Shown one piece after another: positions 8,465 through 16,359 of a stretch of 64,000 nt of DNA; position 1 is the first letter of the stretch, and every line of letters begins with the position of its first letter. Below the pieces are notes generated by a model that was given only the letters and a program-made list of their open reading frames with translations, searched no databases and was not told the origin of the DNA. Position numbers and translations under genes: made by a program. The stretch covers positions 1,112,976 through 1,176,975 of the forward strand of contig NZ_JAODPB010000001.1 in assembly GCF_025770735.1 (NCBI RefSeq). The letters run 5' to 3'. Origin of the DNA: Shouchella tritolerans (GTDB taxonomy: Bacteria > Bacillota > Bacilli > Bacillales > Bacillaceae_D).

Positions 8465-9283
8465 ATGTACAAATTGATTGCGATTGATATGGATGGGACG
8501 TTGTTAAATGACCATCATGAAGTGACACTGGAAGTGAAAAAGGCGCTTTTAGAAGCGCGCCAAGCGGGGGCGACAATCGTTCTTTGTACTGGGCGCCCTT
8601 TAGGTGGCGTCACCCGCTATTTGCACGAGTTGGAATTGAACCAAAAAGGCGACTATGTGATCGCCTACAATGGGGCACTTGTACAAGATACACATACAAA
8701 TCAAGTCGTAGTTTCACACACACTTCGCTATAACGACTTAGTCGAGTTAGACGAACTAGCAAAAACGTTAAATACGCCTATGCATTATTTTGACGATAAG
8801 CGGCTTTACACTGGAAATCGGGACATTAGCCCTTATACCGTGTATGAATCGTTTCTGACAAAAGTTCCGTTGCGTTATTGTCCAGTAGAAGAAGCAGATC
8901 CATCGATACTCGTGCCAAAAGTGATGTATATAGATGAACCTGAAAAATTGGATCAGGCGATTGCGGCAATTCCCGCTGCTTTAAAGGAACGTTATTCCAT
9001 GGTCAAGAGCGCGCCGTTTTTTTATGAAATTCTCCATCCACTCGTCAGCAAAGGCAATGCGGTCAAACATCTTGCTGAAAAGCTTGGTTTTAAGCGCGAA
9101 GAAGTAATGGGCATCGGCGACAATGGCAATGATTTGTCGATGATCGAATATGCTGGCTGCGGCATAGCAATGGAAAATAGTATACCAGAGCTAAAAGCCG
9201 CTGCCGATATCGTCACAACTTCCAATAATGACGACGGCGTCGCACACGCGATCCGTACGCAATTTTTGCAACATGCTCATTAA
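8465..9283 (+). CDS. HAD-superfamily Cof-type sugar phosphatase
   Basis: The 272-residue protein belongs to the Cof/YidA group of HAD hydrolases, which remove phosphate from sugar phosphates or FMN. Motif I is IDMDGTLL with the nucleophile at Asp8 and acid/base at Asp10. The motif IV region reads GIGDNGNDLSM, and a C2-type cap lies between them. ATG 8465 is used because AGGAG is eight bases upstream; an in-frame GTG at 8456 overlaps that site. It follows the PRPP synthetase paralogue by 68 bases and may share its transcript. Confidence 0.88.
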   Translation: MYKLIAIDMDGTLLNDHHEVTLEVKKALLEARQAGATIVLCTGRPLGGVTRYLHELELNQKGDYVIAYNGALVQDTHTNQVVVSHTLRYNDLVELDELAKTLNTPMHYFDDKRLYTGNRDISPYTVYESFLTKVPLRYCPVEEADPSILVPKVMYIDEPEKLDQAIAAIPAALKERYSMVKSAPFFYEILHPLVSKGNAVKHLAEKLGFKREEVMGIGDNGNDLSMIEYAGCGIAMENSIPELKAAADIVTTSNNDDGVAHAIRTQFLQHAH

Positions 9284-9290
9284 GAAAAAA

Positions 9291-9323
9291 GAGTTGGCGG
9301 CGTTTCGCTGCCAGCCCTTTTTT
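9291..9323. terminator. Bidirectional terminator between convergent genes
   Basis: A roughly 12-bp stem (9291-9302 with 9306-9317, loop TTT) has T on its right side and A on its left. It can stop both the HAD gene from the left and the DinB gene from the right. Confidence 0.8.
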
Positions 9324-9327
9324 GTGC

Positions 9328-9828
9328 CTAGCTTTGGTACCAATACAAGGAGAAGTCAGTCATTGTCGAAGCATATCCTTGTTGCCTTAACATGGTTGTG
9401 ATGTTGCCTCGATGATACGTGCCATGATTGGCAACATGGAGTAAAATTTCTGCGTAAGCCGTTTCTCTAGCGCCAGACCATGGATTATTGACTTGTATTT
9501 TTTGTTCTAAGTCTTTTTGGCGATTTATCCACTCGTCATACTGTGAAGCTAGTTGTTCAAAAGACTGAACAAATTCATCTATAGAATATCCATTTGTCTT
9601 TTCTACAAGGGCGATCGATTCTTCCAATGCTTCTTGCATATCGATTCCTTTTAGGACTGCGAGCCACATTACATCTACCACATAAATGTGGCTAAACGTT
9701 TGCGCAATCGTCGGATACGAACTACGCACCTCTTCATAGAGGACATTGCTTGGCAATTCCTTCATTTTTTCCAGTAATACTTGATTCGCCCAAACATGAT
9801 AGTGGTACATCTTTTTTGCATGGTTCAT
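9328..9828 (-). CDS. DinB-family protein
   Basis: The 166-residue protein has the four-helix DinB/YfiT fold. It keeps the metal-binding histidine pattern: one in TFSHIYVVD at about residue 47 and two in HVANHGTYHRGN near the C-terminus. Members are metal-dependent enzymes or thiol-transferases, some damage-inducible; the substrate here is unknown. It lies 65 bases downstream of the WYL regulator, but a strong terminator separates them, so it is probably transcribed alone. Confidence 0.86.
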   Translation of the reverse strand: MNHAKKMYHYHVWANQVLLEKMKELPSNVLYEEVRSSYPTIAQTFSHIYVVDVMWLAVLKGIDMQEALEESIALVEKTNGYSIDEFVQSFEQLASQYDEWINRQKDLEQKIQVNNPWSGARETAYAEILLHVANHGTYHRGNITTMLRQQGYASTMTDFSLYWYQS

Positions 9829-9866
9829 TTTTCACATCGACTCCTTAACGGTTGATAGTTGTAGTA

Positions 9867-9904
9867 TAAAAAAAGATGTATGACAACAGCCTGTCATACA
9901 TCTT
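9867..9904 (-). terminator. Rho-independent terminator of the WYL-regulator operon
   Basis: Perfect 13-bp arms (9873-9885 and 9892-9904) around a six-base loop are followed, on the minus strand, by seven T. The stem includes the last codons of the regulator gene. Confidence 0.9.
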
Positions 9905-10808
9905 GATAAACATTTATTATTTTTTTTGCCTCATCTACTAAAACCGCTTGTAATTCCACAGGTTTTACAATTTTAACGCCACTGCCGAAGCTTAAAAGAA
10001 TCGTTTTTAACCATCGAGCATGTAAAGGTTGAAACACAGAAATAGTAAACGTCATACTTCCATCACTGTTCTTGACTTTTGAAGCATGCTGGAATTGGTC
10101 CAACACTTCTACTAAGGAATCGCGACTCACCCAAATGACAACATCCTCAAATCGTTCTAGATTTTTAGCTGAAAAAGAGGGGTCCCTTTTCATGTCGTGA
10201 TTTTTGGGAAATGTCTCTTCCGTCAGCGTAATATTCATCATGCGTGATACTCTAAATTCTCTATAGTTGCGCCGTTCTCTGCAATAGCCATATAAATACC
10301 AGTTACGAAACTTATATTGAATGTGAATCGGTTCTATTTCCCGTGATGTCCATTCGTTTTTCGTACTTACATAATCAAAGCGAATGACCCTTTTTTCTTG
10401 TATCGCGTTTCGTAGATCGATTAATGAATTTGCTTCTGTTCGATGGCTTTCTAAGTCAACTGATAAAATTCCATTGTTTCCACTTGGATCGAGTGATTTT
10501 AGTCTTTCTATCGTATGGTCAATCGTTTTATCTTCAAAAATACCCGATAAACTACGAAGCACCATAATGAGATTCGATAGGTCATGGGAACCGATTAAGC
10601 TTTTATCAAATTTATACCCTTTGATGATACCGAACCCGCCGTTCGTACCTTGGTATGAAACGACTGGTATCCCAGCCGCACAAATGGCTTCAATGTCTCT
10701 ATAAATTGTTCGCGATGATACTTGAAATTCATCAGCTAAACGAGAAGCGGACAAAATTTCATTGTTTAGGAGCTTGAATATGATCGATATCAAACGTTCT
10801 AATTTCAA
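9894..10808 (-). CDS. HTH/WYL-domain transcriptional regulator
   Basis: The 304-residue protein starts with a winged helix (SASRLADEFQVSSRTIYRDI, residues 20-39). A WYL domain follows at about 135-220, including NWYLYGYCRERRNYREFRVSRM in part. WYL domains bind small ligands or nucleic acids and tune DNA binding. It lies 16 bases after the YdeI/OmdA-like gene and is co-transcribed with it. Targets are unknown; local autoregulation is plausible. The stop codon is inside the downstream terminator stem. Confidence 0.88.
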   Translation of the reverse strand: MKLERLISIIFKLLNNEILSASRLADEFQVSSRTIYRDIEAICAAGIPVVSYQGTNGGFGIIKGYKFDKSLIGSHDLSNLIMVLRSLSGIFEDKTIDHTIERLKSLDPSGNNGILSVDLESHRTEANSLIDLRNAIQEKRVIRFDYVSTKNEWTSREIEPIHIQYKFRNWYLYGYCRERRNYREFRVSRMMNITLTEETFPKNHDMKRDPSFSAKNLERFEDVVIWVSRDSLVEVLDQFQHASKVKNSDGSMTFTISVFQPLHARWLKTILLSFGSGVKIVKPVELQAVLVDEAKKIINVYQDV

Positions 10809-10824
10809 TTGTAAGTTCCTTTCT

Positions 10825-11388
10825 TCAATAATCGATTAAGCGACCGTTGTCATTCCACTGACCATACATGTTATTTTCTCTTGTATGGTCAATAAACTTT
10901 TTCAACCTCTTATTGAAAATATCCGGTTCATTTCGATAACTTTGTATCGTATCGATTCGAATCCTTCTGTATAGTTCAGGAAAATGAATAAAGTTCTGAT
11001 ATAATTGCTCATCTTCTTTCAAACGAGTTTCTATATCTTTATCAATTGTAAAAGATTCAGGTCGCATATCGGGTAGGGCTTTCATTCCTCCTTCTCTCAT
11101 CAAACCTAATTTGTCTAATCTCCGTACTCTTTCTTTGTTTAATTCTGTCCAATGGCTGTTCTTTTTTCTCGGGGAAAGCCTTTGGGCTAGTTCAGTATCT
11201 GATATTTTCTTTTTTATGCCATCAATCCAACCAACACATAATGCTTCTTCCACAGCATCTACATACTGGATAACATTTGGTTGTTCAGCCATGCTTACAA
11301 TGATCCAACAACATTTTTCTGTCGTTGAATGTTCCTCAAGCCAATCTCTTAATTCCTGCCTTGTCTTAACGCGAATGAAATTCTCCAT
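10825..11388 (-). CDS. YdeI/OmpD-associated (OmdA) family protein
   Basis: The 187-residue protein matches the YdeI/OmdA family: an N-terminal region with VEEALCVGWIDGIKKK, then the signature RLSPRKKNSHWTELN at about 90-104. A charged C-terminal part contains FIDHTRENNMYGQW. Family members have been linked to bacteriocin tolerance in some bacteria, but the biochemical role is unknown. It is the first gene of a two-gene unit with the WYL regulator. Confidence 0.8.
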   Translation of the reverse strand: MENFIRVKTRQELRDWLEEHSTTEKCCWIIVSMAEQPNVIQYVDAVEEALCVGWIDGIKKKISDTELAQRLSPRKKNSHWTELNKERVRRLDKLGLMREGGMKALPDMRPESFTIDKDIETRLKEDEQLYQNFIHFPELYRRIRIDTIQSYRNEPDIFNKRLKKFIDHTRENNMYGQWNDNGRLIDY

Positions 11389-11635
11389 TTTTGAAATTAC
11401 CTTTCTTCAATCAGTATTTGTATTGAGTATCACTCACACAAAAGGTTTTAAAAATTATACCATTTATCCGATAACATCCAATAGGACTAAACCTTGATGA
11501 ACCCCCTCTCCATACTCAGACTGATAGAAAACGCTTGTAACCAAGGCGAACAAAAAAGGTTGAGCGTTTAGCTACAAAATGAACCGGAGGGATTCATTTG
11601 TTAGGACGTAAGCGAACCTGTTATTCATACACCAA
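11389..11635. other. Intergenic region upstream of the structured leader
   Basis: This stretch separates the divergent YdeI-like and SDR genes. AGAAAACGCTTGTA at 11526-11539 matches 11 of 14 cre positions. A 7-bp hairpin (AAATGAA/TTCATTT, about 11577-11599) is also present. No gene was found. Confidence 0.4.
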
Positions 11636-11733
11636 AAGATGTATACGCGACAGAACGAAAGGTGGAACCACATTTACACCTGCCTGCTGAAGCAGGAAGA
11701 GGCTCGTTTTCTTAAGATGAGAGTATACATCTT
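11636..11733 (+). promoter_or_regulatory. Structured 5' leader, possible uncharacterised cis-regulatory RNA
   Basis: Perfect 11-bp arms AAGATGTATAC (11636-11646) and GTATACATCTT (11723-11733) enclose 76 bases just before the GGGAGGG ribosome site of the SDR gene. Inside, AACGA/TCGTT (11654-11658/11704-11708), AGGTG/CACCT and CCTGC/GCAGG with a TGAA loop can pair. The right arm could instead pair with TAAGATG at 11713-11719, giving two exclusive folds. GGTGGAACCAC at 11661-11671 resembles a T-box core, but other T-box parts were not recognised. Confidence 0.4.
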
Positions 11734-11747
11734 AGGGAGGGATAGAA

Positions 11748-12464
11748 ATGACAACAATTGTAATGATTACGGGAGCGACAAAAGGGCTGGGCCGTGCTTT
11801 AGCTTGGCATTACGGAAGAAAGGGGTACGCTCTTGCGGTGACCGCACGGACGGAGGATGACTTAGTGCAGCTCGCCTCGGCGCTGCAGGCTGAAAATATA
11901 CCGGTCGTTGCGGTAGCAGGTGATATGGCGAAAGCCGAAGATGCGGAGCGCTTTGCTGCCCTTACGCTGGCACGGTATAACAAAGTGGATGTGTTGATTA
12001 ACAATGCGTCGATTTTCGGGCCTGGGCCAAGCTTGTTGCTTGATTATCCAGATGCCGCTTTTCAAGAGGTATTGTTAACAAATACACTGATTCCGTATTT
12101 CCTTACAAAGCAAATTTTGCCGACGATGCTTGCCCGTGATAATGGCATTGTCATTACGCTCACTTCAGAAGCAGGAAAGACAGGGTTTGCCGAGTGGGGC
12201 GCCTACGGCATTTCCAAGTTTGCAGTCGAGGGCATGGTACAAACGTGGGCCGATGAAGTCGCTGACAGCAATGTCCGATTCCATCTTGTCGATCCTGGCG
12301 AAATGGATACAGACATGCACGCCCAAGCGCTGCCTGATTGCGATTATCCCCTTGATCCGCCGCAAAAGCGTTTGGCTGTCTTTGACTATTTAATTGAGGA
12401 AGGAGCCGCAAACGGCAGCCGTGAAGAAGCGATCGTCCACCAACAGAAGGAGGGGGAGCGATGA
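11748..12464 (+). CDS. Short-chain dehydrogenase/reductase
   Basis: The 238-residue protein has the classical SDR cofactor loop TGATKGLG (residues 8-15), the NNAS motif, and a YGISK active-site Tyr-Lys pair with an upstream Ser in TLTSE. The TAR sequence after the second strand suggests NADP preference. It overlaps the next gene by ATGA and starts a three-gene operon with the QueA-like and VOC genes. The GGGAGGG site is seven bases before the ATG. The substrate is unknown, but the operon suggests modification of a product of the QueA-like enzyme. Confidence 0.87.
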   Translation: MTTIVMITGATKGLGRALAWHYGRKGYALAVTARTEDDLVQLASALQAENIPVVAVAGDMAKAEDAERFAALTLARYNKVDVLINNASIFGPGPSLLLDYPDAAFQEVLLTNTLIPYFLTKQILPTMLARDNGIVITLTSEAGKTGFAEWGAYGISKFAVEGMVQTWADEVADSNVRFHLVDPGEMDTDMHAQALPDCDYPLDPPQKRLAVFDYLIEEGAANGSREEAIVHQQKEGER

Positions 12465-13462
12465 TGTTGATTCCGGCAGAAAAGCGACTAGATGCAGACA
12501 CGCCTCCTGAGAAACGGGGGCAAAAGCGGGACGGTGTTCGTTTGCTAACATATTGGAGTGACAGTGGACGAATTGTACATGGGGAATTTTCCCAATTAGC
12601 TAACCAGTTGGAAGCTGGCGATGTGCTCGTATTTAATAATAGTCGCACGATCCCGGCTGAACTAAAAACGGTTGATGGCGTCCGTGTCCGTTTATCCCGT
12701 GAAGTTGAAGACGGCATTTGGGATGGGCTTATTCTAGGGGAAAGCAGCAAGAAGCTTGTGTTTATGCATGGGCTAAAGGCACTTGTAACAGGCCCTGGGA
12801 CAGAGCCGCCGTTAGTCAGGCTTGTTTTTTCCTGTAGTTCCGGCCGGCTCCTCCGTGAGCTTTATAGGCAAGGGGATGTGATTCGCTATGAGCATGTGGC
12901 CCGCTCTTGGCCATTGCAAGATTACCAAACGGTCTACGCTAGCATTCCTGGATCGGTCGAAATGCCTTCTGCAGGACGGGCATTTACATGGCGCATGCTT
13001 GCCAATTTACAAAAACAGGGCATTCGCCTTGCTTTTGTAACCCTTCATGCCGGTTTAAGCTATTATGGCGACGACAAATGGCCAAATCCAGCGCTTCATC
13101 CGGAAGCATTCTCCATTGAAGACGAGCAGGCGACAATTATAAACGACGCCAAAGCGAATGGAGGGCGGGTGATCGCCGTCGGAACGACAGTCGTCCGTGC
13201 TCTAGAAACAGCAAGCGATGGCACGGCTATCATTCCACAAGCTGGGGTAACGTCACTCTATCTTTCCCGTACAAGCAAGCTGACCGCCGTCGATGGGTTG
13301 TTGACAGGTTTTCACGAACAGGAAGCGAGCCATATTGATCTGTTGCAAACTTTTGCCGAGGAAGCAGGGGTAAAAGCCATTTACAAGGAAGCGATTGCCC
13401 ATCGTTATTTGTGGCATGAGTTCGGCGATATGAATTTAATAATGAAGCAGGCGCGGCCGTGA
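12461..13462 (+). CDS. QueA-like (SAM ribosyltransferase-isomerase family) protein
   Basis: The 333-residue protein aligns along the QueA fold: GDVLVFNNSRTIPAEL, then QTVYASIPGSVEMPSAG, then TLHAGL, VIAVGTTVVRALE and a C-terminal YLWHEFGDMNLI. QueA transfers ribose from S-adenosylmethionine to 7-aminomethyl-7-deazaguanine in tRNA. Several otherwise constant motifs differ: APTAGLHFT is MPSAGRAFT, TLHVGLGTF is TLHAGLSYY, and TNFHLPKSTL is TGFHEQEASH. It is probably a paralogue with a different substrate. It overlaps both neighbours by four bases. Confidence 0.8.
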   Translation: MMLIPAEKRLDADTPPEKRGQKRDGVRLLTYWSDSGRIVHGEFSQLANQLEAGDVLVFNNSRTIPAELKTVDGVRVRLSREVEDGIWDGLILGESSKKLVFMHGLKALVTGPGTEPPLVRLVFSCSSGRLLRELYRQGDVIRYEHVARSWPLQDYQTVYASIPGSVEMPSAGRAFTWRMLANLQKQGIRLAFVTLHAGLSYYGDDKWPNPALHPEAFSIEDEQATIINDAKANGGRVIAVGTTVVRALETASDGTAIIPQAGVTSLYLSRTSKLTAVDGLLTGFHEQEASHIDLLQTFAEEAGVKAIYKEAIAHRYLWHEFGDMNLIMKQARP

Positions 13463-13821
13463 AGGTCCATCATCTTGGCCTGGCTGTCGCTGATTTACAG
13501 GCAGCCTGGCCTTATTATGTAGCAACGCTTGGCTTCAGGTGGGAATGGTGTATAAGTACGGGCGAGGAGCGCTTTGCCTTTTTCCGAAAAGGGCCGTTCA
13601 CGCTGGAACTCGTGGAAACAGAACCAGGAGGGCAAACGCTCCATCTCGCTTTTTCATTAGCCGATCATGAAGCGTTTGCTGTGCTGGAAAATATCAAAAA
13701 ACGCGGCTTTGTGCTTACCGATCGGTTTCTCCTTAACCGAGACGAAGAGTCGCTTTATTTTGTCCATCCAAATGGGGAAGAAGTAGAGTTCATTGTTCAT
13801 CCAAAAATGAAATGGGCTTAG
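13459..13821 (+). CDS. VOC-superfamily (glyoxalase/dioxygenase fold) protein
   Basis: The 120-residue protein shows the two beta-alpha-beta-beta-beta modules of the vicinal-oxygen-chelate fold, starting with HHLGLAVADLQAAWPYY and ending with FVHPNGEEVEFI. Likely metal ligands are the first His, Glu in LELVE and the final Glu. It starts at GTG 13459 inside the stop region of the QueA-like gene (GTGA overlap), so it is the last gene of the SDR-QueA-VOC operon. Its 3' end overlaps the convergent response-regulator gene by 32 bases. Confidence 0.83.
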   Translation: MKVHHLGLAVADLQAAWPYYVATLGFRWEWCISTGEERFAFFRKGPFTLELVETEPGGQTLHLAFSLADHEAFAVLENIKKRGFVLTDRFLLNRDEESLYFVHPNGEEVEFIVHPKMKWA

Positions 13822-14449
13822 CAATCCCTGCTTGAATCGCAAACAACGCAGCTTGCGTCCGATCATGAAGCTCCAATTTGGCAAGAAGATTGGAAACATG
13901 GGTCTTTACCGTTTTCTCGGAAATAAACAGTGCGGCTGCGATTTCTTTATTGCTCTTGCCAGTGCTGATTTCTTTCAGCACGTCGACTTCTCTTTCCGTC
14001 AAACGGTTCACTTTGTCGGCGACAGAATTGGCCGGGCGCGCCACATGGGTGAGTACATGCTTCATAATCCGCGGGTCAAGGGGAAGTTCCCCGCTATTAG
14101 CGGCCTGAATCGTGTGGATCAACACGTCAGGTTCCACATCTTTTAGCTGATAGCCACAGGCTCCCGCTTGCAGTGCTTGAATCACAAAGTCTTTTTCTCC
14201 ATAGCCTGACAACATAAACACTTTTGCCTGTGGATAATCACGTAAAATCACTTGTGTCGCCTTAATACCATCCATGACTGGCATGTCAATGTCCATCAAT
14301 AATATGTCAGGGCGGTGGCGTTCATACAATGCAACCGCTTCTTCGCCATTGCTCGCTTCAGCGACAATCTCAATGTCGGGATGGGCTTCTAAAAAATAGG
14401 CGAGCCCTTTGCGGACAACATGGTGGTCGTCAGCTAGCAAAATTCTCAT
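13790..14449 (-). CDS. NarL/LuxR-type response regulator
   Basis: The 219-residue protein has an N-terminal receiver domain with acidic residues at 7-8 and the phosphoacceptor Asp53 (LLMDIDMPVMDG). The C-terminal LuxR-type helix-turn-helix reads LTEREVDVLKEISTGKSNKEI. It overlaps the upstream histidine-kinase gene by ATGA, so the pair is translationally coupled. The arrangement and sizes resemble YhcZ with YhcY of Bacillus subtilis. The gene runs convergently 32 bases into the VOC gene. Confidence 0.92.
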   Translation of the reverse strand: MRILLADDHHVVRKGLAYFLEAHPDIEIVAEASNGEEAVALYERHRPDILLMDIDMPVMDGIKATQVILRDYPQAKVFMLSGYGEKDFVIQALQAGACGYQLKDVEPDVLIHTIQAANSGELPLDPRIMKHVLTHVARPANSVADKVNRLTEREVDVLKEISTGKSNKEIAAALFISEKTVKTHVSNLLAKLELHDRTQAALFAIQAGIAKPISFLDEQ

Positions 14450-15558
14450 TCCATTTCCCCCCTTTTATCAGGAAAGCGAATTTCCCACGTCGTTCCCTTC
14501 CCTGGCGTTGAGGCCAATAACGCCTGCCCGCCTAGTTCTTTTGCCCGTTTGCGGATCGAATCAAGCCCTTGTCTGCGGCTCACGTGGTTTGTTTCAAAGC
14601 CATCGCCTTGATCAGAAATCGTTAAAAACCACTCCCCCTGTGCTTTTGTCAAAGAAATCATTGCTTCTTTCACGCCAGCGTGTTTTTTACAATTGTTTAA
14701 TGCTTCTTGGATGATTCGGTAAGTAGCTAACTCCATTTTTGCTGGCCAGTCAATCTCAGTAGGAAGGAGGAGGCGTACGGAAATGCCGATTAAGCGGCTG
14801 TACTGTTCAACTGCCTGTGCCAGTCCCGCCTCTAATTCCTCTCCTGAATGGCCTCGTATAATGGCCCGTAGTTCACCCAATGCTGCGCTTACCAATTTGG
14901 AAACGTCAGTCATTTTCTCTTTCATTTCTTCGTCTTTTGTCCGGATAGCCATCCCTTGCAACGTCATGTTTACGGAAAAAAGCAATTGGTTGACTGAATC
15001 ATGGAGATCCTGCGACAGCCGTTGCCGTTCATTTAATTCAGCCTGCTCTGCTTCAAAGGCAACAAGTTCAACACGTTTGATCGCTGTTCCGATTTGCAAA
15101 GCAATGAGTTCTAACAACTCCAGTTCATCTTGTGCATAATGGTGTTTTTGGGGATGGGCAACGTTTAAGATGCCAAGGGGCTCCTCACCTGCATAGATGG
15201 GAACCGTAGCATGATGGGTAATGCCATTTGTGTCGCCCCAGCTTCGTTCAATGGCCCGTTCTAAACGTTGGCATTCAATCATATTAACAGCCCGTTCCAA
15301 TGTCCCGTGTAGGAATTGGTTTTTGCACCAGCAACCGCCGTCTTTAAGCGGGGCGCAATTTTTTCGCGAGAGTCCAGGAGGAATGCCGCTTGCAGCATAA
15401 AGGGTATGGTTTCCCCTTTGATCAATTAAAAAAATCCAGCCGCTCGAAAAATCGAGCTCCGCAAGCAATGTGTGCAACACGTTGTCAAGCATACGTTTCA
15501 AGTCATTCTCGGCATTTAACGTCTGGGAAATTTGCTTAAGCGTGTGGAGATGGCTCAT
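14446..15558 (-). CDS. GAF-domain sensor histidine kinase (NarX/YhcY type)
   Basis: This soluble 370-residue kinase has an N-terminal GAF domain (about 20-165), a HisKA_3 dimerisation segment with His186 (RLSQDLHDSVNQLL), and a C-terminal ATPase domain (NCKKHAGVKEA, then ISDQGDGFE). No transmembrane segment is present, so the signal is cytoplasmic. The GAF domain carries Cys68, Cys76, Cys78 and Cys96, which could bind a redox cofactor or metal. ATG 15558 is chosen since AAAGGAG precedes it; the open frame upstream to 15723 has no support. It is coupled to the response regulator. Confidence 0.9.
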   Translation of the reverse strand: MSHLHTLKQISQTLNAENDLKRMLDNVLHTLLAELDFSSGWIFLIDQRGNHTLYAASGIPPGLSRKNCAPLKDGGCWCKNQFLHGTLERAVNMIECQRLERAIERSWGDTNGITHHATVPIYAGEEPLGILNVAHPQKHHYAQDELELLELIALQIGTAIKRVELVAFEAEQAELNERQRLSQDLHDSVNQLLFSVNMTLQGMAIRTKDEEMKEKMTDVSKLVSAALGELRAIIRGHSGEELEAGLAQAVEQYSRLIGISVRLLLPTEIDWPAKMELATYRIIQEALNNCKKHAGVKEAMISLTKAQGEWFLTISDQGDGFETNHVSRRQGLDSIRKRAKELGGQALLASTPGKGTTWEIRFPDKRGEME

Positions 15559-15707
15559 TATATAAACTCCTTTTGATGAAAAAGGTACAGTGTAAATTTC
15601 TCTTTCTAGTTTAGCATAGGAGTTCTTTGCCGTGCTTTTGTAATGTTTAAACAAACAGCAAACGTGAAATAGCAAAGTAACACCTTTAGTTAGGAAAGGA
15701 AACGAAC

Positions 15708-15947
15708 ATGAAACGACACACATTGTTGATTATTGCTGGATTTTTGCTTTTTGGCGCTCTTGTTGGAGGCGGAGCTGGCGCCGGTTTACGCTACCTTTTC
15801 CACTACTTTTGGGCCGATGGTCAGCTGCGAGGAGGCGATTTATGGGTAGCGGCAGCAATTGCTGCTGTGCCTGGAATGGTGGCCAGCGTCTATTGGGGCT
15901 ATTTTTACCGCAAAAAAGAACGCAACGAAACCAAGCATTTGCATTAA
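15708..15947 (+). CDS. Small membrane protein of unknown function
   Basis: The 79-residue protein has a Gly-rich first transmembrane helix (LLIIAGFLLFGALVGGGAGAG), a short loop (HYFWADGQLRGGD), a second helix, and a basic tail (YRKKERNETK). AGGAAAGG lies seven bases before the ATG. It is divergent from the histidine-kinase operon, and the shared 150-bp spacer suggests it might be a target of that system, though nothing in sequence proves it. Confidence 0.7.
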   Translation: MKRHTLLIIAGFLLFGALVGGGAGAGLRYLFHYFWADGQLRGGDLWVAAAIAAVPGMVASVYWGYFYRKKERNETKHLH

Positions 15948-16008
15948 GTGGGACTCAACCCAAAACGTAAATGATTTGTAAAGACTCTGTGTGAAAGCAT
16001 GGATTCTA

Positions 16009-16037
16009 TTGCAGATAAAACAAGGATATCGTATAGT
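16009..16037 (+). promoter_or_regulatory. Sigma-A promoter before the riboswitch
   Basis: TTGCAG (16009-16014), a 17-base spacer and TATAGT (16032-16037) form a good promoter. Transcription would start near 16044, just before the riboswitch aptamer. Confidence 0.65.
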
Positions 16038-16057
16038 TAAACAAAATCAAATGGAAA

Positions 16058-16160
16058 TTCCCAAAGGGGAGTAGCATAAAAGCAGCTGTCGTCATTACAG
16101 GAGCAATCCTCGGCACTGCTGGCAGCCCAGGCTTCATGAGCTGCTTGCGAGACCTTTGTC
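16058..16160 (+). promoter_or_regulatory. yybP-ykoY-type riboswitch (manganese-responsive family)
   Basis: The 5' element CAAAGGGGAGTAGC (16062-16075) and the 3' element GCGAGACCTTTG (16147-16158) are the hallmark of yybP-ykoY aptamers. P1 pairs CAAAGG (16062-16067) with CCTTTG (16153-16158). P2 is an 8-bp stem AAGCAGCT/AGCTGCTT. A small AGGA-GCAA-TCCT hairpin and GTCGTCA lie between. CCTTTG is also the left arm of the terminator that follows, so ligand-stabilised P1 should prevent termination. The family is known to sense Mn2+; the role here is inferred. Confidence 0.85.
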
Positions 16161-16185
16161 CATACTGTGGGCAAAGGTCTTTTTT
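16150..16185 (+). terminator. Riboswitch-controlled terminator
   Basis: AGACCTTTG (16150-16158) pairs perfectly with CAAAGGTCT (16172-16180), followed by six T. Its left arm is shared with riboswitch P1, making the two folds mutually exclusive. Confidence 0.88.
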
Positions 16186-16236
16186 GCGTGCTTTTGCCTG
16201 CGGCGGTTACCAGAAAACATAAGGGGGAGATCGGAT

Positions 16237-16359
16237 ATGTCGAAAATAACAAAGCTACTAAAATCAAAAGCTGTGCGGGAAGGGGTCAAACAAGCACAAA
16301 AACACCTCTTGCCGGTTGTCAAAAAAGAGTTGGCAAAGCGAATGTCAAAAAAACGATGA
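16237..16359 (+). CDS. 40-residue basic peptide of unknown function
   Basis: The peptide starts MSKITKLLKSKAVREG and ends KELAKRMSKKR. It is strongly basic and likely helical, with no hydrophobic segment or signal sequence. GGGGAG lies eight bases before the ATG at 16237, which is much better placed than the in-frame ATG at 16156 inside the terminator. Its stop overlaps the start of the kinase-like gene (ATGA), so the two are translationally coupled. It is the first gene under the riboswitch. I do not recognise its family. Confidence 0.72.
   Translation: MSKITKLLKSKAVREGVKQAQKHLLPVVKKELAKRMSKKR

Noticed and set aside
12160..12750. 196-residue minus-strand open frame
   Set aside because: It lies across the well-supported SDR and QueA-like genes, has no ribosome site and no recognisable domain.
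16075..16209. Possible small open frame beginning near an ATA codon after GGGGAG
   Set aside because: The GGGGAGTAGC is the conserved riboswitch element, not a ribosome site, and the frame runs through the terminator.
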